A stretch of 64,000 nucleotides of DNA from Acanthaster planci (lineage: Eukaryota; Echinodermata; Asteroidea; Valvatida; Acanthasteridae), in NCBI RefSeq assembly GCF_001949145.1, contig NW_019091369.1, positions 4,020,945 through 4,084,944 of the forward strand, given 5' to 3'. The stretch's first letter is position 1. Every line of letters starts with the position of its first letter. A program made the translations under genes and the position numbers. Below are positions 46,201-57,980 of this stretch, piece by piece. Under the pieces are notes generated by a model. It saw only the letters and a program-made list of their open reading frames with translations. It ran no database searches and was not told where the DNA came from.

Positions 46201-49200
46201 TTTCTAGGTTAAAAGAAAAATGGTACATGTACAAGATCACACTACTGAGATAACACTAAGTAGTGTTATCACTAAGTAGTGTTATCACTAAGTAGTGTTA
46301 TCACAAAGAGCAGTTCCAAAATACTAGGCTAGTTGTGTGATCAGCAAATCGGAACAGAAAAGCCAAGGTTCTTAGAAACAATCTTGCCTACAAGAGACAA
46401 TATCTGTAAAATCATTTAAGAAGAGAGTGTTGTGAAATGGTAGAACAGAGGTAGTACCTTACATACATGAAGATGACTTGGTTTACATTTTGTTGGTGGT
46501 ATGTGAAGCCAATCACACTTGGGTTTGATTGCACCAATGCATGGATGATATCCCTCTTGGATAGACTTAACTCTCCGCCTCCATACTTGGTTGCATCTGG
46601 GAATATCGTCTGCATTACCCTATCATTTAATTACCACACTGTCGTACATGGGCAACCCTAGGCCGCCTCCTAAACCTAATTATCTACTGCTTGTCATTAG
46701 TTCCGGCAGCTTTTCCGAGATAGCTCACAGCGATGCATTTGACTGTACTGGCCACCGCTGCTAATTTCCCCCCCCCCCATATGTAGACTTGTTTTGGGGT
46801 TAATATTTTCCCTACCATTTTCACTTACTGGTTACAACTGTTGGCTCAAGAATGCCTACTGAGAGTGGTATTTATTCCAACTGTGAGCTGGATATTGGAA
46901 GGTCACTGACCAGTCTTGAAACCAGTGATTTTTTTTTTCATTGTCCGTAATCTGAGGTTTCAATAATGAGATAACCTGTGGTTATGGGACACTAAGTCCA
47001 ACTTCCCCTGTCAAGGCAGCTCTGAGAAGAACTGACAGACTATCAGGAGTACTGCCACTACTCATTTTACATGATTGATGTCAATGATTGTTAATATGAT
47101 ATTAATATATTTTAAGAGAAGCTACATGTATATTGTCCTCCAGATGAGAAGTGTGTTTCCTAAAGTGGTCAGCATGGCTCGATATATTAGGTTTTTGTAG
47201 GACTACAACTATTGAATGAAATATCTGGTTTTGCCCTTGCCAGTTGAAGGAATTTTATTCATAGTCATATTTAGTAACTTTAATTATTTTTCTGGTGTGT
47301 TGCACAAAAGAAACAATCGGGGTGTAAATACTGTCCTCTACCATATATATGCTGTACATGAAAGTACCGTACTGCTGCTGGTTTGGAATTCATGTGCTGT
47401 ACATGAAAGTACCGTACTGCTGCTGGTTTGGAATTTCTGTTTAAGCTGTTGCAATATAAGAAAACTTGTGGCATCCCCATCAAGATGTTTTCGTGACACA
47501 AGTCTCATCTAATCATTGAATTAACCTTTGAAAAAGTACAGATTTTTTTTATCCTTTTAGGCTATGCTGTAAAACGTAAACCAAACATGATTGCTTGTTG
47601 AATCATACATCTGCAGGCATCTGAGTGAAAAACTGCCTTATGATTACTTAGTTCTTGTCATCAACTGACTTTCATTCTCTCAAAACATCAAAGTGGTAAA
47701 ATGGGAAATTTCACTATGCATAAATTTTCAATCTCCAAAATAGAACCACCTGGTTAAGTCTGGGGCTGGTAATTAAGAAGTTAGATTTGGTATTCTTCAG
47801 CTGTTTGGTTGGTGACTCAATAATAGCTGATTTGGAGTGGAGCCTGCATTATAGCAATAATTTGAGTGTTTATAATGTTTGATGATAAATATTTTTTCTT
47901 TTTCTCTGTCTTATTTCTTGTAGAATTCCATCAGACATAATCTGTCGTTGCACAGTCGCTTTGTGCGAGTGCAGAATGAAGGCACTGGTAAAAGCTCCTG
48001 GTGGATGATCAACCCTGATGCCAAGCCTGGCAAGTCCTCCCGCCGACGAGCTTCAAGTATGGACACCAACAACCCTAAGTGGGAAAAGAAGCGTGGCCGA
48101 GCTAAGAAGAAGGTCATGGATGATGCCGGGAGGTCCAAGTGGAGTACCAGCCCTACTCCTAAGTTTGAAGGTGAGCCTGAGACGCTGGCACTTACCCTGA
48201 GCTCAGAGTTCCGCTCCAGGGCTAGCTCTAATGCCAGCAGCTGTGGTCGTCTGTCTCCCATCAATCAGATCAGCGACATGCATGATAATGAAGTCCCGCC
48301 AATGTCACCAGGGCCATACGATCTGGGCCACCACCAGACACAACCCTACGAAAGCCCTGATCACTTGCATACTGACCAACTGGCATCCCTCGCCAAAGCC
48401 ATGAGTCTGAATACCTCCTTGAATGGATCAGTCAGCTCAGATCTTAACAGTCCAGTAGAGCAGCTTCGAGTCCCAACTCCTATGAGACCCTCCCCGAAGC
48501 ACACAAGCCGTGGGAACCTTTTCCAGAACAGCAGTATGTACTCACCAGCACCTAGCTACAGTGGATCTGATGTATCCCCTGTCCACAGTAATGTACAAAG
48601 CCCAGCCTACAGCCCATATGCCCAAAATTCAATGAGTCCAATTCCACAGCAGCGTTGTTCTCCATCGATGAGTGTCACTGACATGTCGCAGCCATTCAGT
48701 ATCAATGTACCTCAGCCACAGCAGTCAGCCTTCTCTGTGATGTCCCATCAAGATGGTAGCATGACCACAAACGGCGCCATCCTCTCCAAGCGTGATCCCA
48801 TGCTATCCCATTCCACTCTTCAGCCAGGTACCCCTGGCAGTATGATGCATCAGCGTCCGACCAATCTGCAGCCCACATGTCGCGTCCAAACCAACATGTC
48901 ACAAGGCCGGGCCCTACAAGGCTTCAGTCCACAGACTAGCCCCAGCAATCCTCTGTCCATGCTACAACTGAATCCCGCCATCACGGCCTCCCAGAATAAC
49001 CAAATGTCTAGTCCCACCCACAATGCCATGAATGTCCAATACAGCCAGTCATCGATGAACCAACCTGTTCAAACCATTCCTTTGAGTACATCTAGTGACA
49101 GGGTTCCCAGTGACCTCCAAAATCTGAACGTTGATATGATTCGTGAAATGGACTGTGACATTGATTCCATAATTCATAACGAGCTGATGGATGATGGCAA

Positions 49201-49267
49201 CCTAGATTTTAACTTTGACGGACTCATCAACCAGACTGTGACATCAACACCAAGTTGGGTGCATTAA
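36793..49267 (+). CDS. foxO: Forkhead box O transcription factor
   Basis: Nuclear effector of insulin/PI3K-AKT signalling that activates stress-resistance, metabolic and cell-cycle genes. Coding exons 36793..37200 (136 codons) and 47924..49267 (447 codons plus stop) join at phase 0 into 583 residues. The forkhead domain runs from about residue 82 to 180 and is split after GWK, before [13 protein letters not shown], the intron position used in vertebrate FOXO genes. [14 protein letters not shown] is the start of helix 1 and [13 protein letters not shown] the recognition helix. All three AKT sites are present: RPRSCT19W, RRRASS181 and RSRASS238 followed by [11 protein letters not shown]. The basic segment [11 protein letters not shown] (residues 189-199) fits the nuclear localisation signal. 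A Ser/Pro/Gln-rich tail ends with [10 protein letters not shown] (about 563-572), the acidic activation motif. A GT donor lies 10 bases after the stop, as in FOXO1, so a non-coding last exon is expected. Confidence 0.98.
44034..44060. repeat. GTACATGTAC palindrome cluster
   Basis: CTGTACATGTAC followed by AATGTACATGTACAT; strongly self-complementary. One of many such clusters in the foxO introns (others near 40858, 41515, 41812 and 41912). Confidence 0.75.
45736..46115. mobile_element. MITE with CTCAATCCTCCAA ends
   Basis: The left end ACCATCCTCAATCCTCCAA and the right end TTGGAGGATTGAGGAGGGT are inverted with one mismatch. TAGGA flanks both sides (45731-45735 and 46116-46120), a possible 5-bp target duplication. 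Further direct copies of CTCAATCCTCCAA lie at about 45759, 45810 and 46068, so the element has internal repeats. 380 bp, no transposase. Confidence 0.75.
46255..46302. repeat. Three perfect 16-bp tandem units, each palindromic
   Basis: Unit ACTAAGTAGTGTTATC repeated three times at 46255, 46271 and 46287. Within the array, AACACTA-AG-TAGTGTT is a perfect inverted repeat. Confidence 0.9.
47350..47436. repeat. 45-bp tandem duplication
   Basis: GCTGTACATGAAAGTACCGT and the following bases through GGTTTGGAATT are repeated after 45 bases with almost no change, so the duplication is recent. It lies about 490 bp before foxO exon 2. Confidence 0.9.
47924..49267 (+). CDS. foxO: foxO coding exon 2
   Basis: Strong acceptor TTATTTCTTGTAG; starts AATTCCATCAGACATAATCT (NSIRHNL) and ends at TAA 49265-49267. 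Holds the recognition helix, two AKT sites, the Ser/Pro/Gln-rich tail and the activation motif. Confidence 0.98.
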   Translation, partial: NSIRHNLSLHSRFVRVQNEGTGKSSWWMINPDAKPGKSSRRRASSMDTNNPKWEKKRGRAKKKVMDDAGRSKWSTSPTPKFEGEPETLALTLSSEFRSRASSNASSCGRLSPINQISDMHDNEVPPMSPGPYDLGHHQTQPYESPDHLHTDQLASLAKAMSLNTSLNGSVSSDLNSPVEQLRVPTPMRPSPKHTSRGNLFQNSSMYSPAPSYSGSDVSPVHSNVQSPAYSPYAQNSMSPIPQQRCSPSMSVTDMSQPFSINVPQPQQSAFSVMSHQDGSMTTNGAILSKRDPMLSHSTLQPGTPGSMMHQRPTNLQPTCRVQTNMSQGRALQGFSPQTSPSNPLSMLQLNPAITASQNNQMSSPTHNAMNVQYSQSSMNQPVQTIPLSTSSDRVPSDLQNLNVDMIREMDCDIDSIIHNELMDDGNLDFNFDGLINQTVTSTPSWVH

Positions 49268-49520
49268 TAGGAAGCAGGTTAGTATACCTTTTTGCAATGA
49301 AATGAACCTCTGAGTCATATCCAAATTTGTTGAAACTTTCACTTTAAACCATCAAATGTGAAGTAAATGTATCCTGAATGTTGAGAGCATAGTTTGAATC
49401 TACAGTATTTTGCAATCCATTAAAAAAACAGCATGTTGATTCTGAAGTGCTAGTGTTTTGCCTTTAATCCTCATCTTGTGCTCGTTTAATGGCAACTTGT
49501 ACTATGGCCGTATCCAAAAT

Positions 49521-50018
49521 NNNNNNNNNNNNNNNNNNNNNNNNNNNNNNNNNNNNNNNNNNNNNNNNNNNNNNNNNNNNNNNNNNNNNNNNNNNNNNNN
49601 NNNNNNNNNNNNNNNNNNNNNNNNNNNNNNNNNNNNNNNNNNNNNNNNNNNNNNNNNNNNNNNNNNNNNNNNNNNNNNNNNNNNNNNNNNNNNNNNNNNN
49701 NNNNNNNNNNNNNNNNNNNNNNNNNNNNNNNNNNNNNNNNNNNNNNNNNNNNNNNNNNNNNNNNNNNNNNNNNNNNNNNNNNNNNNNNNNNNNNNNNNNN
49801 NNNNNNNNNNNNNNNNNNNNNNNNNNNNNNNNNNNNNNNNNNNNNNNNNNNNNNNNNNNNNNNNNNNNNNNNNNNNNNNNNNNNNNNNNNNNNNNNNNNN
49901 NNNNNNNNNNNNNNNNNNNNNNNNNNNNNNNNNNNNNNNNNNNNNNNNNNNNNNNNNNNNNNNNNNNNNNNNNNNNNNNNNNNNNNNNNNNNNNNNNNNN
50001 NNNNNNNNNNNNNNNNNN
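49521..50018. other. Assembly gap (498 N)
   Basis: Unbroken run of N. Open frames drawn across it are artefacts. The true length is unknown. Confidence 1.
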
Positions 50019-53000
50019 GTCCAGAGCTTCTGTATGGTTAAGTCTATTGTCTGCGTGTCTCCACGTACATGTGTTTCCAATGTACATTTAATGAAGACCT
50101 AGACCTAGCTCCAGACAACAGATTCAGATGTAGTCTAAGTCTCTGATCTGTTCTCTGAGAGTCATTGACCCTCCAAGCTTGTTTGGAAAAAAGTATCAAA
50201 TTTCATCATCAATATTCACAATAGTTTGTGCATTTTTTTAATTGTATCCATATTGAAAGAAATAAGAAATGACGGAAACCAATCTGCTGAAATCTGATGC
50301 AATTGCATGTAAAATGTATACGGGTGGTGCCCATTCTGTTTCTTCCCCTCAGAAGATCTGACTTGATAACCCAGACTCTGCATTATTCAAATATGTTCAG
50401 TAAAATCCTACAGCTAGCTACAGACCAAAATCAGTCTTAGATTTCACTGTTGTATTGGATTCCGGGAGAGAACGGGATTTGTGGTATAATCAGTCCATGA
50501 ATATAAAACAGATATGGAGAGTCCTGGCAGTCCCAAAGGGATGAGATTCTGTTGCTGTACCATCACAGGAAATCTCTACCATTGCAAACAGAAAACTTCA
50601 AGTGAAGTCTGAATTTTGTAGTGTCCACAGTCTGATATAAAGTACATGCATGAGTACATGTACATCTTGCTCATCAGCAAAGTAACAAAATTTGGGAAAA
50701 TGGTTGAATTCATGTTTGGAAAATGGACCAGTATGTGAAGGTGCAAATGATTTGAATCTCTTGAAGATAGACTTCCAGCTTTATTTTTAATATATATGTA
50801 AAAAGAAACATTACTTGTACTTTTTATTAATAATAACTGCAATGAACTGGCAAAATAACTTTTTTTCTACATGTTTCAAATTTTCAGTGGTTTCAGAACT
50901 GTACAACCCAAACCCAGCCCCTTTTGCTTTTAATACCTAGGGCTTGATGAAACATTTTCTTGTACCACACATGAGAAAATGTCTAAGCAAAAGTGCCTTG
51001 GGAGTTAGTGTTCTTGAAATAAGCCATTAGGACTATAACCGTCTCTGCTACAGAAAGTGCTCAATAATTAGACTTAACCAACTACTAACACCCTACAAAT
51101 CTTCACTCATTACTTGCACACGTGTGTACTTCTTCTAGATATTGAACCCAAATACTAGCCACAAAGGGACAAGTGTAACTTGGAGAATGGGTCATGCTGA
51201 TAAAGTTTCAAATTTTTATGAAGAAAACTACTGTACAGTACAGTATATTGTATGTTCTCCCTTAAAAAGAAGAAATTCAGATCCATGTTAGCCCACCTGC
51301 CTGGCTTTGTTGATGTGTTTTTGTAGTATTTTTGCCACAAAAGGCATGAACTTTTGACTTTATCCCCTTACCCCTGTGGGAGTTTGTGAAAAACAGCTCT
51401 CAACTCTCTTCGTAAACAGCGTTCCCTGGTTTTTCCTAGTTATCTGATGGAAACATAGCCAGGAACAACATTTTTTTCTCCTCCTTTCTTTCTTCCTCAT
51501 TTTTGTGTTGGATTTGTGTGAAAACATGACGTCTGTCAAATGTCATCTGCAGTTGACCTTAAACTTAAAGAACTGTTTGTGTTTGCTTAATTTTCTGTGT
51601 TTCTTTTGTACAGAGATTACTAATGTAAGCAGATAACTGCTACAGTGTTTGTGTTCATGTGTTTCTGTTGCAGGGAAATGCCATAGTGTCATTGACAGTT
51701 GTGATTTCTATACAAGGATGTCATTGTTAAACTTGTTTTCCTCACTGCTACACATGTACATGTAGTTTGCTTACATGTAGAGGGTACAGTACGTGCAGCT
51801 TCCTGGCTTATCTTGAGCTCGTTACTTTGTAAATTTTCAGTTCCACGTATGTACACATACGTGTGAATAAAGGCCTAAGTTTTTTTTTTTGGTCAAGTCA
51901 GAACCAGACTGGTTCATTTTCTTGGCTAAAAACCTGCTACTTGAAATTGTCCATACTGGTACCTGTTCAGAGCCAGGGATAGAGATAGGCCTCTGAGTAG
52001 TCAATAGACACTTGCTGATTCATGCACCCTTGCCCAGCCTGCAGTTCTCTTTCCACATCATTAATTACTGCCGCCGTCTGCCTGCTTAAATGAAGTCGCA
52101 TTTGATTGATTGGGTGCTTGCAATGACCAAAGGAAAACCGCCTTCATTAACGTGAATGTACAGCATGCTTTGTGATCAGATCGTATTGTCAAAATTGCTT
52201 TTATTGGGAAATTGTGTTTTTTTGATAGGAAAACCAGGCGCACAGTGTATGTGAGTACTGCATGAATGACCTTTCATGTTATTTTTCTTGGAAGTCGGAC
52301 ATGTCAGAATTTAGAAAATGGAATGGAGACCTTTTTCAGCTCAAAAAACATATCCTAAGAAGGTTATACGTACTTTGAAAATATTGCACTCAGTATTTGG
52401 TGCCGGACATTTTTGCTGCGATGGGAGAGGTACATGTACATGTTGAATTGAACAAATCTTATGAGAGGAAACATTGCACTACATTCATTGTTATCTTATT
52501 GTACATGTAGTATTGTTAATACATGTAGTTTAAAAGTTGCTAACATGTTGGGCTCAAACCTTTGAATGTTCTTTCCTTTGGTGGTATCAGTTTTACTGCT
52601 ACACTTGGTTCTTAGAGATATGTGCATCCTTTTACATCAAGGTGTGTAAACATGTTTTATGCCCTAGGCTATTGGAATTGCTCAGTAAGAATACTGACAC
52701 ATGACAAAAGGAATTACATGTACATCTACATGTACGTCTTCCATTAGAACCCAGGCCTCAAGGCAGAAAGTGCCACTTGTCATTTCTCCAACAATATAGC
52801 ATCTCATGTTCTGTAACCTTTTCAATTCCTCCTTCATTGTGTCAGTAGCCACAGACAATGGTGTATTGAGACATGGAATCTACATGTACAATGTATGGTA
52901 CCAGCTTTTGATTGTAAGACAAAATTGTTAGAGATGTGAATGTCGTATGCTGTACATGTTGTAGCCATAGCCCTCCCTGTACCTCACACTCACATATGCA

Positions 53001-53303
53001 TACAGGAAACTCTATTTAATGGAATGTAATTATCGGCGATCTACCCTGAACTCGTCCGAGCGTGTGTAAATTATGACGTCAGCTGGTGGGGTTGTCTGCC
53101 GTAGTTGGCCATGGCCATGCGTCTGTGCTTGTTGAAAGCCGTATGACGTGGGTTGCTAACATCATCTTCATTAGATCTATACCTGTCGCAACTCCTTGTT
53201 CCAAACACGTGCAGAACAACATACACGTAGTCTGTTTTTTTTTCTAGTTTACAATACTGCGTCCTTGACGACAGTCTGCAAAGTAAGTTGATTTGTCTTT
53301 TAT

Positions 53304-53546
53304 GAATTTATTTTTCATCAAGGTTGGGCAGAAGGGGAGATTTTTTTTGCAAACCCTGAACTTGCTGAAGGTTACAGAGTCTTGCTCTGTGCAGTACTCA
53401 CTTTGCCAGGAATGTAATCTTCACTTTTTTTTTAACAAGGTTGGGCAGAAGAGGAGTTTTTTTTTTGCAAGCCCTTAACTTGCTGAAGGTTACAGAGCCT
53501 TATTTTGAAGGGTACTCACTTTGCCAGGGATGTCATCTTCACTTTG
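53304..53546. repeat. Two-copy tandem repeat, period 117 bp
   Basis: CAAGGTTGGGCAGAAG at 53319 recurs at 53436, with the following blocks TTTTTTTTGCAA, AACTTGCTGAAGGTTACAGA and ACTCACTTTGCCAGG in the same order. The copies differ by point changes and small length differences in the T runs. Confidence 0.88.
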
Positions 53547-56500
53547 ATATTGCATGCATTCATTCTTCTTGTACATGTCAGTCATAGTCTAATACCAGTA
53601 CTAAACATGTATAGTGCATTCACATGTAACATGTACATTATACAGGTCAAAGCAGTTTGCTGGTCAGCTTATGTAGCATATGATACGCATACACCTGCAT
53701 TGTACCTCTACATTCCTGCCAAGCCTTGGAATAGACCGATTGCACCCACTAAATCACATGACCTATGCTTGGTATAAGATATCAACAAACATGGCATCCA
53801 CTCAGAAGCAAAGTGTTTTATACATGTATTATCATTTATCAAAAAAAAAAAAGCCGGCGATAGGTACCAGTACCGTACTCAGACTACAGACGTGCTGCAT
53901 ACTATACCATTACTTGGCTGTGTTGTTTGTAAACAGCACTCAAAACGCACCTTGCAGTTAATACCCACTATACTGGTAGGTCACGTGATTTAGCAGGCGT
54001 GATCGGTCAATTTTTCCTTCTGTTAATTTCATATCCCTCATCTTGATTTGAAAGCCTAAGGCTGATTTTCTTCCCCAACTTTTCTAGTAGGGACTAGAAA
54101 ATACCAGGGTTCACTCCCTCTATCAACAAAATGGTCTTACTTACACATAATTGTCATATTGAGGGATAAGCCCAAAAGGGGAGTTCGGGTCAAAAACTGC
54201 GTCAGATAGCTTCAAGAATTCCCTTAGTAACAGTCGTTGCTTAGTTGTCAAGTCCAAGTGCTACCGGTATGTGGATACAATATATAATATATTTTTGTTC
54301 ACTTCACATATTGGAGTGAGAATGAATCTCCTGGTCTTTGCAGGTCTCTATTGTGAAATTAGCAGGGAATAAATGGCAAGTCAACGACAGCCTGTCCTCA
54401 AGGCCATAAGGATGGATGCATGTTCGTTAATGGAAGTGTTTTCTTATGTACTTGAGCATTGCCTAATAGTGCGAAAGACTCAACAAAAACATCATGTCAG
54501 AGACCTCTTTTTATGAAATTGTGGACAGACGTCAACCTGAATTTTTAGTAACGTCTTTTTTTTCTCACAGGCAGGGGGCGGGGATGGGTAAATTGATGGA
54601 CGAGGCATTGACTTGATTTGGTGCATATCAGATGTGCTGATGTTACACTGTGAGATAATGAGATGACACTAGGGTGTGTTAATAACGCAAAAGTGGTTAG
54701 GCACCAGTAGCAATCTTACATTTTGTACTTGAATTTTTTGGGGGGGTAAGGGATGGAAGGTATTGTGTAGAGATGACGTCTTTCATACATTTGTGGGGGA
54801 AGGAGGAGGATTGCTATCAGCTTTAACTCAAACTAACTAACAAAAAGATAAAACGAGTTCATGTACTGGTACATGTATACCGGTATTTCACAAAGATACA
54901 TGTTCAGATCAGTGCTTGAAAGTTGAGTTGGTTTCAAGAGGCTGTTGACAGGAATAATTCAGTCTTTATTGTTAGTTCACAAACATGCATGTACCAGACC
55001 TCGGGGGAAAAATGTTTTCCCAGGGCTAGGTGTTATAGGTATTTTTAGTGGGTAATTTACTTATAACTGTTCAACATGGAAATGAAAAACTGGAAACATG
55101 CCAACAACAGAAATTCACCATACATTTATCTTGCAGTAGTAGATGGATTGTGAACTGATCACGGTAGGACTGACCCAGAAGGGCATACAACCATGAAAAG
55201 CAACAGGACAAAAGATTTTGGGGTTCTATTCATGGAAACGAAAGTTGAATCTCTTTCCACTTCCTGTCAATTGTGATCATCACCACACAGTCAATGAAGG
55301 ACTTACCTATGTACTGAATTATGAACAAGTATGGGAATTACTGGAACAGATACATGTACCAACAGTGCAAAACAATTTCAGATAATGCAATCATGGTATT
55401 GGATGGTCCCCTAGTGTGACTCAATCTAAAATGAAGAATCTTTCTAGTTTTAAACTTCAAGGCTATGAGAGAAAAAATAGTAGTTTTAGACCAGATTGAC
55501 TTTCGCTTAGAAGCTGACAGTTTTGGGACATTACCTGAAGCAGTGGGAGTACTTCCACCTGTTTCATTGATGATTATGGTACTGGTCCTTGCTGCTGTCT
55601 AGTACATGTTACATATCTGTGTGACATTGGAAGTCACAAGCTTGAAAAATACATGTAGTTCTATTCAAGCATGAACTTGTTCGATAACAAAATGATCCAA
55701 CTTCAAAATCAAGTGATCCTAGTTCAGGCGATGTGAATGATGTTTAGAAACATTTGTCAAACGGCATGATGACAGCTTGTGACTACACAGGTGTTGCCAA
55801 GAGCATACATGTACACTGTACTTGCACTGTAACGAGTTCTGCGCATTTTACATTTTGTGCGCCATTTTGTATTATTTGAAACTGTTCCAAGTTATGTTGC
55901 ATTGTGCTGAGTGGATTTTCCTTATTACATCGTATAAATGTGAAAAGGGTTTGCGAGAAGAAACCCAAACAGTTAGGGCCAGTTCAGGTTTCTGTTTGGG
56001 ATGCTGGTTTTTCGTCATCAAGAACACTTGGGTTTCTACATGTATACATACTTGATGGTGGTTACCCAAACCTCAAGCATTTTGTGGCAAACCTGCTTTA
56101 TAAAGAGAGAAAGAGAAGTAAGGATTTTGATACTCTGCAGTGTTGACATGTCAGCCACAAAGGGGATCAGTCCCTGGTAGTGTAAAATAGAAAAGGCACT
56201 GATTGGAAATCCTGTCCAAACTTTCAGTATTTGGAGACAATTTAGAAATGCATGGTTGCATCAATCATCAAACTTCTGATGAAGTCAACCTCTTGTAGGT
56301 ACTTGCCCTTTCTGGTCTGCTCTCACTCCAACCACCCCCAAACAAAAAGATGTGTTAAAAGCTACATAACTGAAATTCTGACCTTGTGGTTTTTCCACCA
56401 GGGGTAGTTCTCTCTTTTCTTTTGCTGCCACAGTTATTCCCTGATTCCTGGAATGTCTTTTATCTTTTGTTGCCAGATTTAATTTTATTTTCAGAAATAC

Positions 56501-57866
56501 TGTTGAAGTTCTACATGTAGCTTCCATAAACACTGAGTCCTGCACATTGTAATATTGTACATGTACATTGTGTAACTTTGTTGAGAGCAAAAGACGCAGA
56601 AATAATTGGTATTTATATCCAACACAGACAGGTGGAGGCTGGAACAATCTGGCCATAAATTCCAATGAAGTTTACAGGTGTCCTAACAATACATGTTGTT
56701 CGCCCTCGAATCTTTAGATATTGACTTTGTAAAGTTTTCAGGGAAAATCCCCATCCAAAGCATTTTGTAAACACATCGAGAATATTCTCCTGGAGTGGTT
56801 TTTGAATGATATCATCACTGATAATTTTATTATAAGGGTGTTTGTGCTTACCTAGGGGGCCACGATGTACATGTACATGGGCATCATAGACAGTAGGGTG
56901 AACACTGTACACCCTTTTTTGTATCCCTCTTTCCAGACAGTACCCCTCTAGTCAATGATTGACTGGGTACAATACCCCCCTCAGTGGGAACAATGGGGTG
57001 ATATGGGGTTTCTGCTATTCATGGTACTGGTTGGACCATGGCAGGACTGAGTCAACCAGAGTTACACAAAAGGCGCCTTGTGTGGTTGAGTCTGTCAATG
57101 GAGTGCTAGTACTCTGGAGGGCTTTTCACTGGAACAGGGCTTAAAGGACTGAATGTAGAGGAATGACAAACAAGAAATGGGGGGGTGCCTTCTGTGGTGG
57201 TAAACAACCTGGCCATGCTGCATGATAGATGATATGGATACATATCCTGTCCTGGATGTACCTTGTCTGACCTTTTTAATTCAGACTCTAAGGTATTGCC
57301 TACTCTTATGTCATCCCTGAGAACATTAGCATGTTTTAATTTTTCATGCAGCAAATTTTATTTCAAAAGCCCATGTGAATTCTTTTCAAGTTTTTCTTTG
57401 ATCACTGATTTCATCCTGAAATATACTTTTGAGTGTAAGTGGACCTGCTTGTAGATGTAGGCCTACATGGACATACATTACATGTAGGCCCGTTAGACAT
57501 TCCTTAAAACATGTTCATATCTTGAGGTATAATGCATGTACAGGTACATGAGCATATACCAGTCAGTACATGTACGCGTAGCCAGAAATCATGGATTCAG
57601 ATTCAAAAGTTTGGAATAAAGGCTTGCACCACTTACTCATTGAAATGTGAAAATTTACATTGGAAGGTGCTAGAAAATGTGATTTATTGGTATCTTCACC
57701 AGGCTACGGTTACATACATACTGAGTTAAACATGTAGGCCTACCGGTACACCTGTAGTTTTCAGGACCTGTAAGCTGTTAATACAGTGCTGTCTAGAGCA
57801 CTTCTGTGGAAAAGTTCTTGTTTGGGCATACGTTGTAATATTAAATGCACCTGCACCGCTTTATAG

Positions 57867-57980
57867 TGTACCGGTACATGTACAGTACACGTACATGTAC
57901 ACAGTAATGGACATGTGTGTACGGTATTGTACATGTACGTAGATGTCAATGTACACTGTACATGTAGATGTCAATGCACA
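57867..57980. repeat. GTACATGTAC-rich block with a 22-bp direct repeat
   Basis: Contains ACCGGTACATGTACAGTACA, GTACATGTAC and GTACACTGTACATGTAG. ATGTAGATGTCAATG-type units recur about 24 bases apart near 57938 and 57962. Confidence 0.75.

Larger units (their letters stand above)
37201..47923 (+). other. foxO: foxO intron 1
   Basis: 10.7 kb interrupting the forkhead domain. It contains many TACATGTA words, a MITE at 45736-46115, a palindromic tandem repeat at 46255-46302, a 45-bp duplication at 47350-47436 and a CRE word at 42581-42588. No internal gene is supported; the open frames inside are short and overlap on both strands. Confidence 0.9.

Noticed and set aside
49458-50102. Long open frames of about 200 codons on both strands
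   Set aside because: They run through the 498-base N gap; no sequence supports them.
56285-56665. 126-codon minus-strand frame
   Set aside because: No domain, compositionally random, inside the probable foxO 3' intron; no matching splice partners found.
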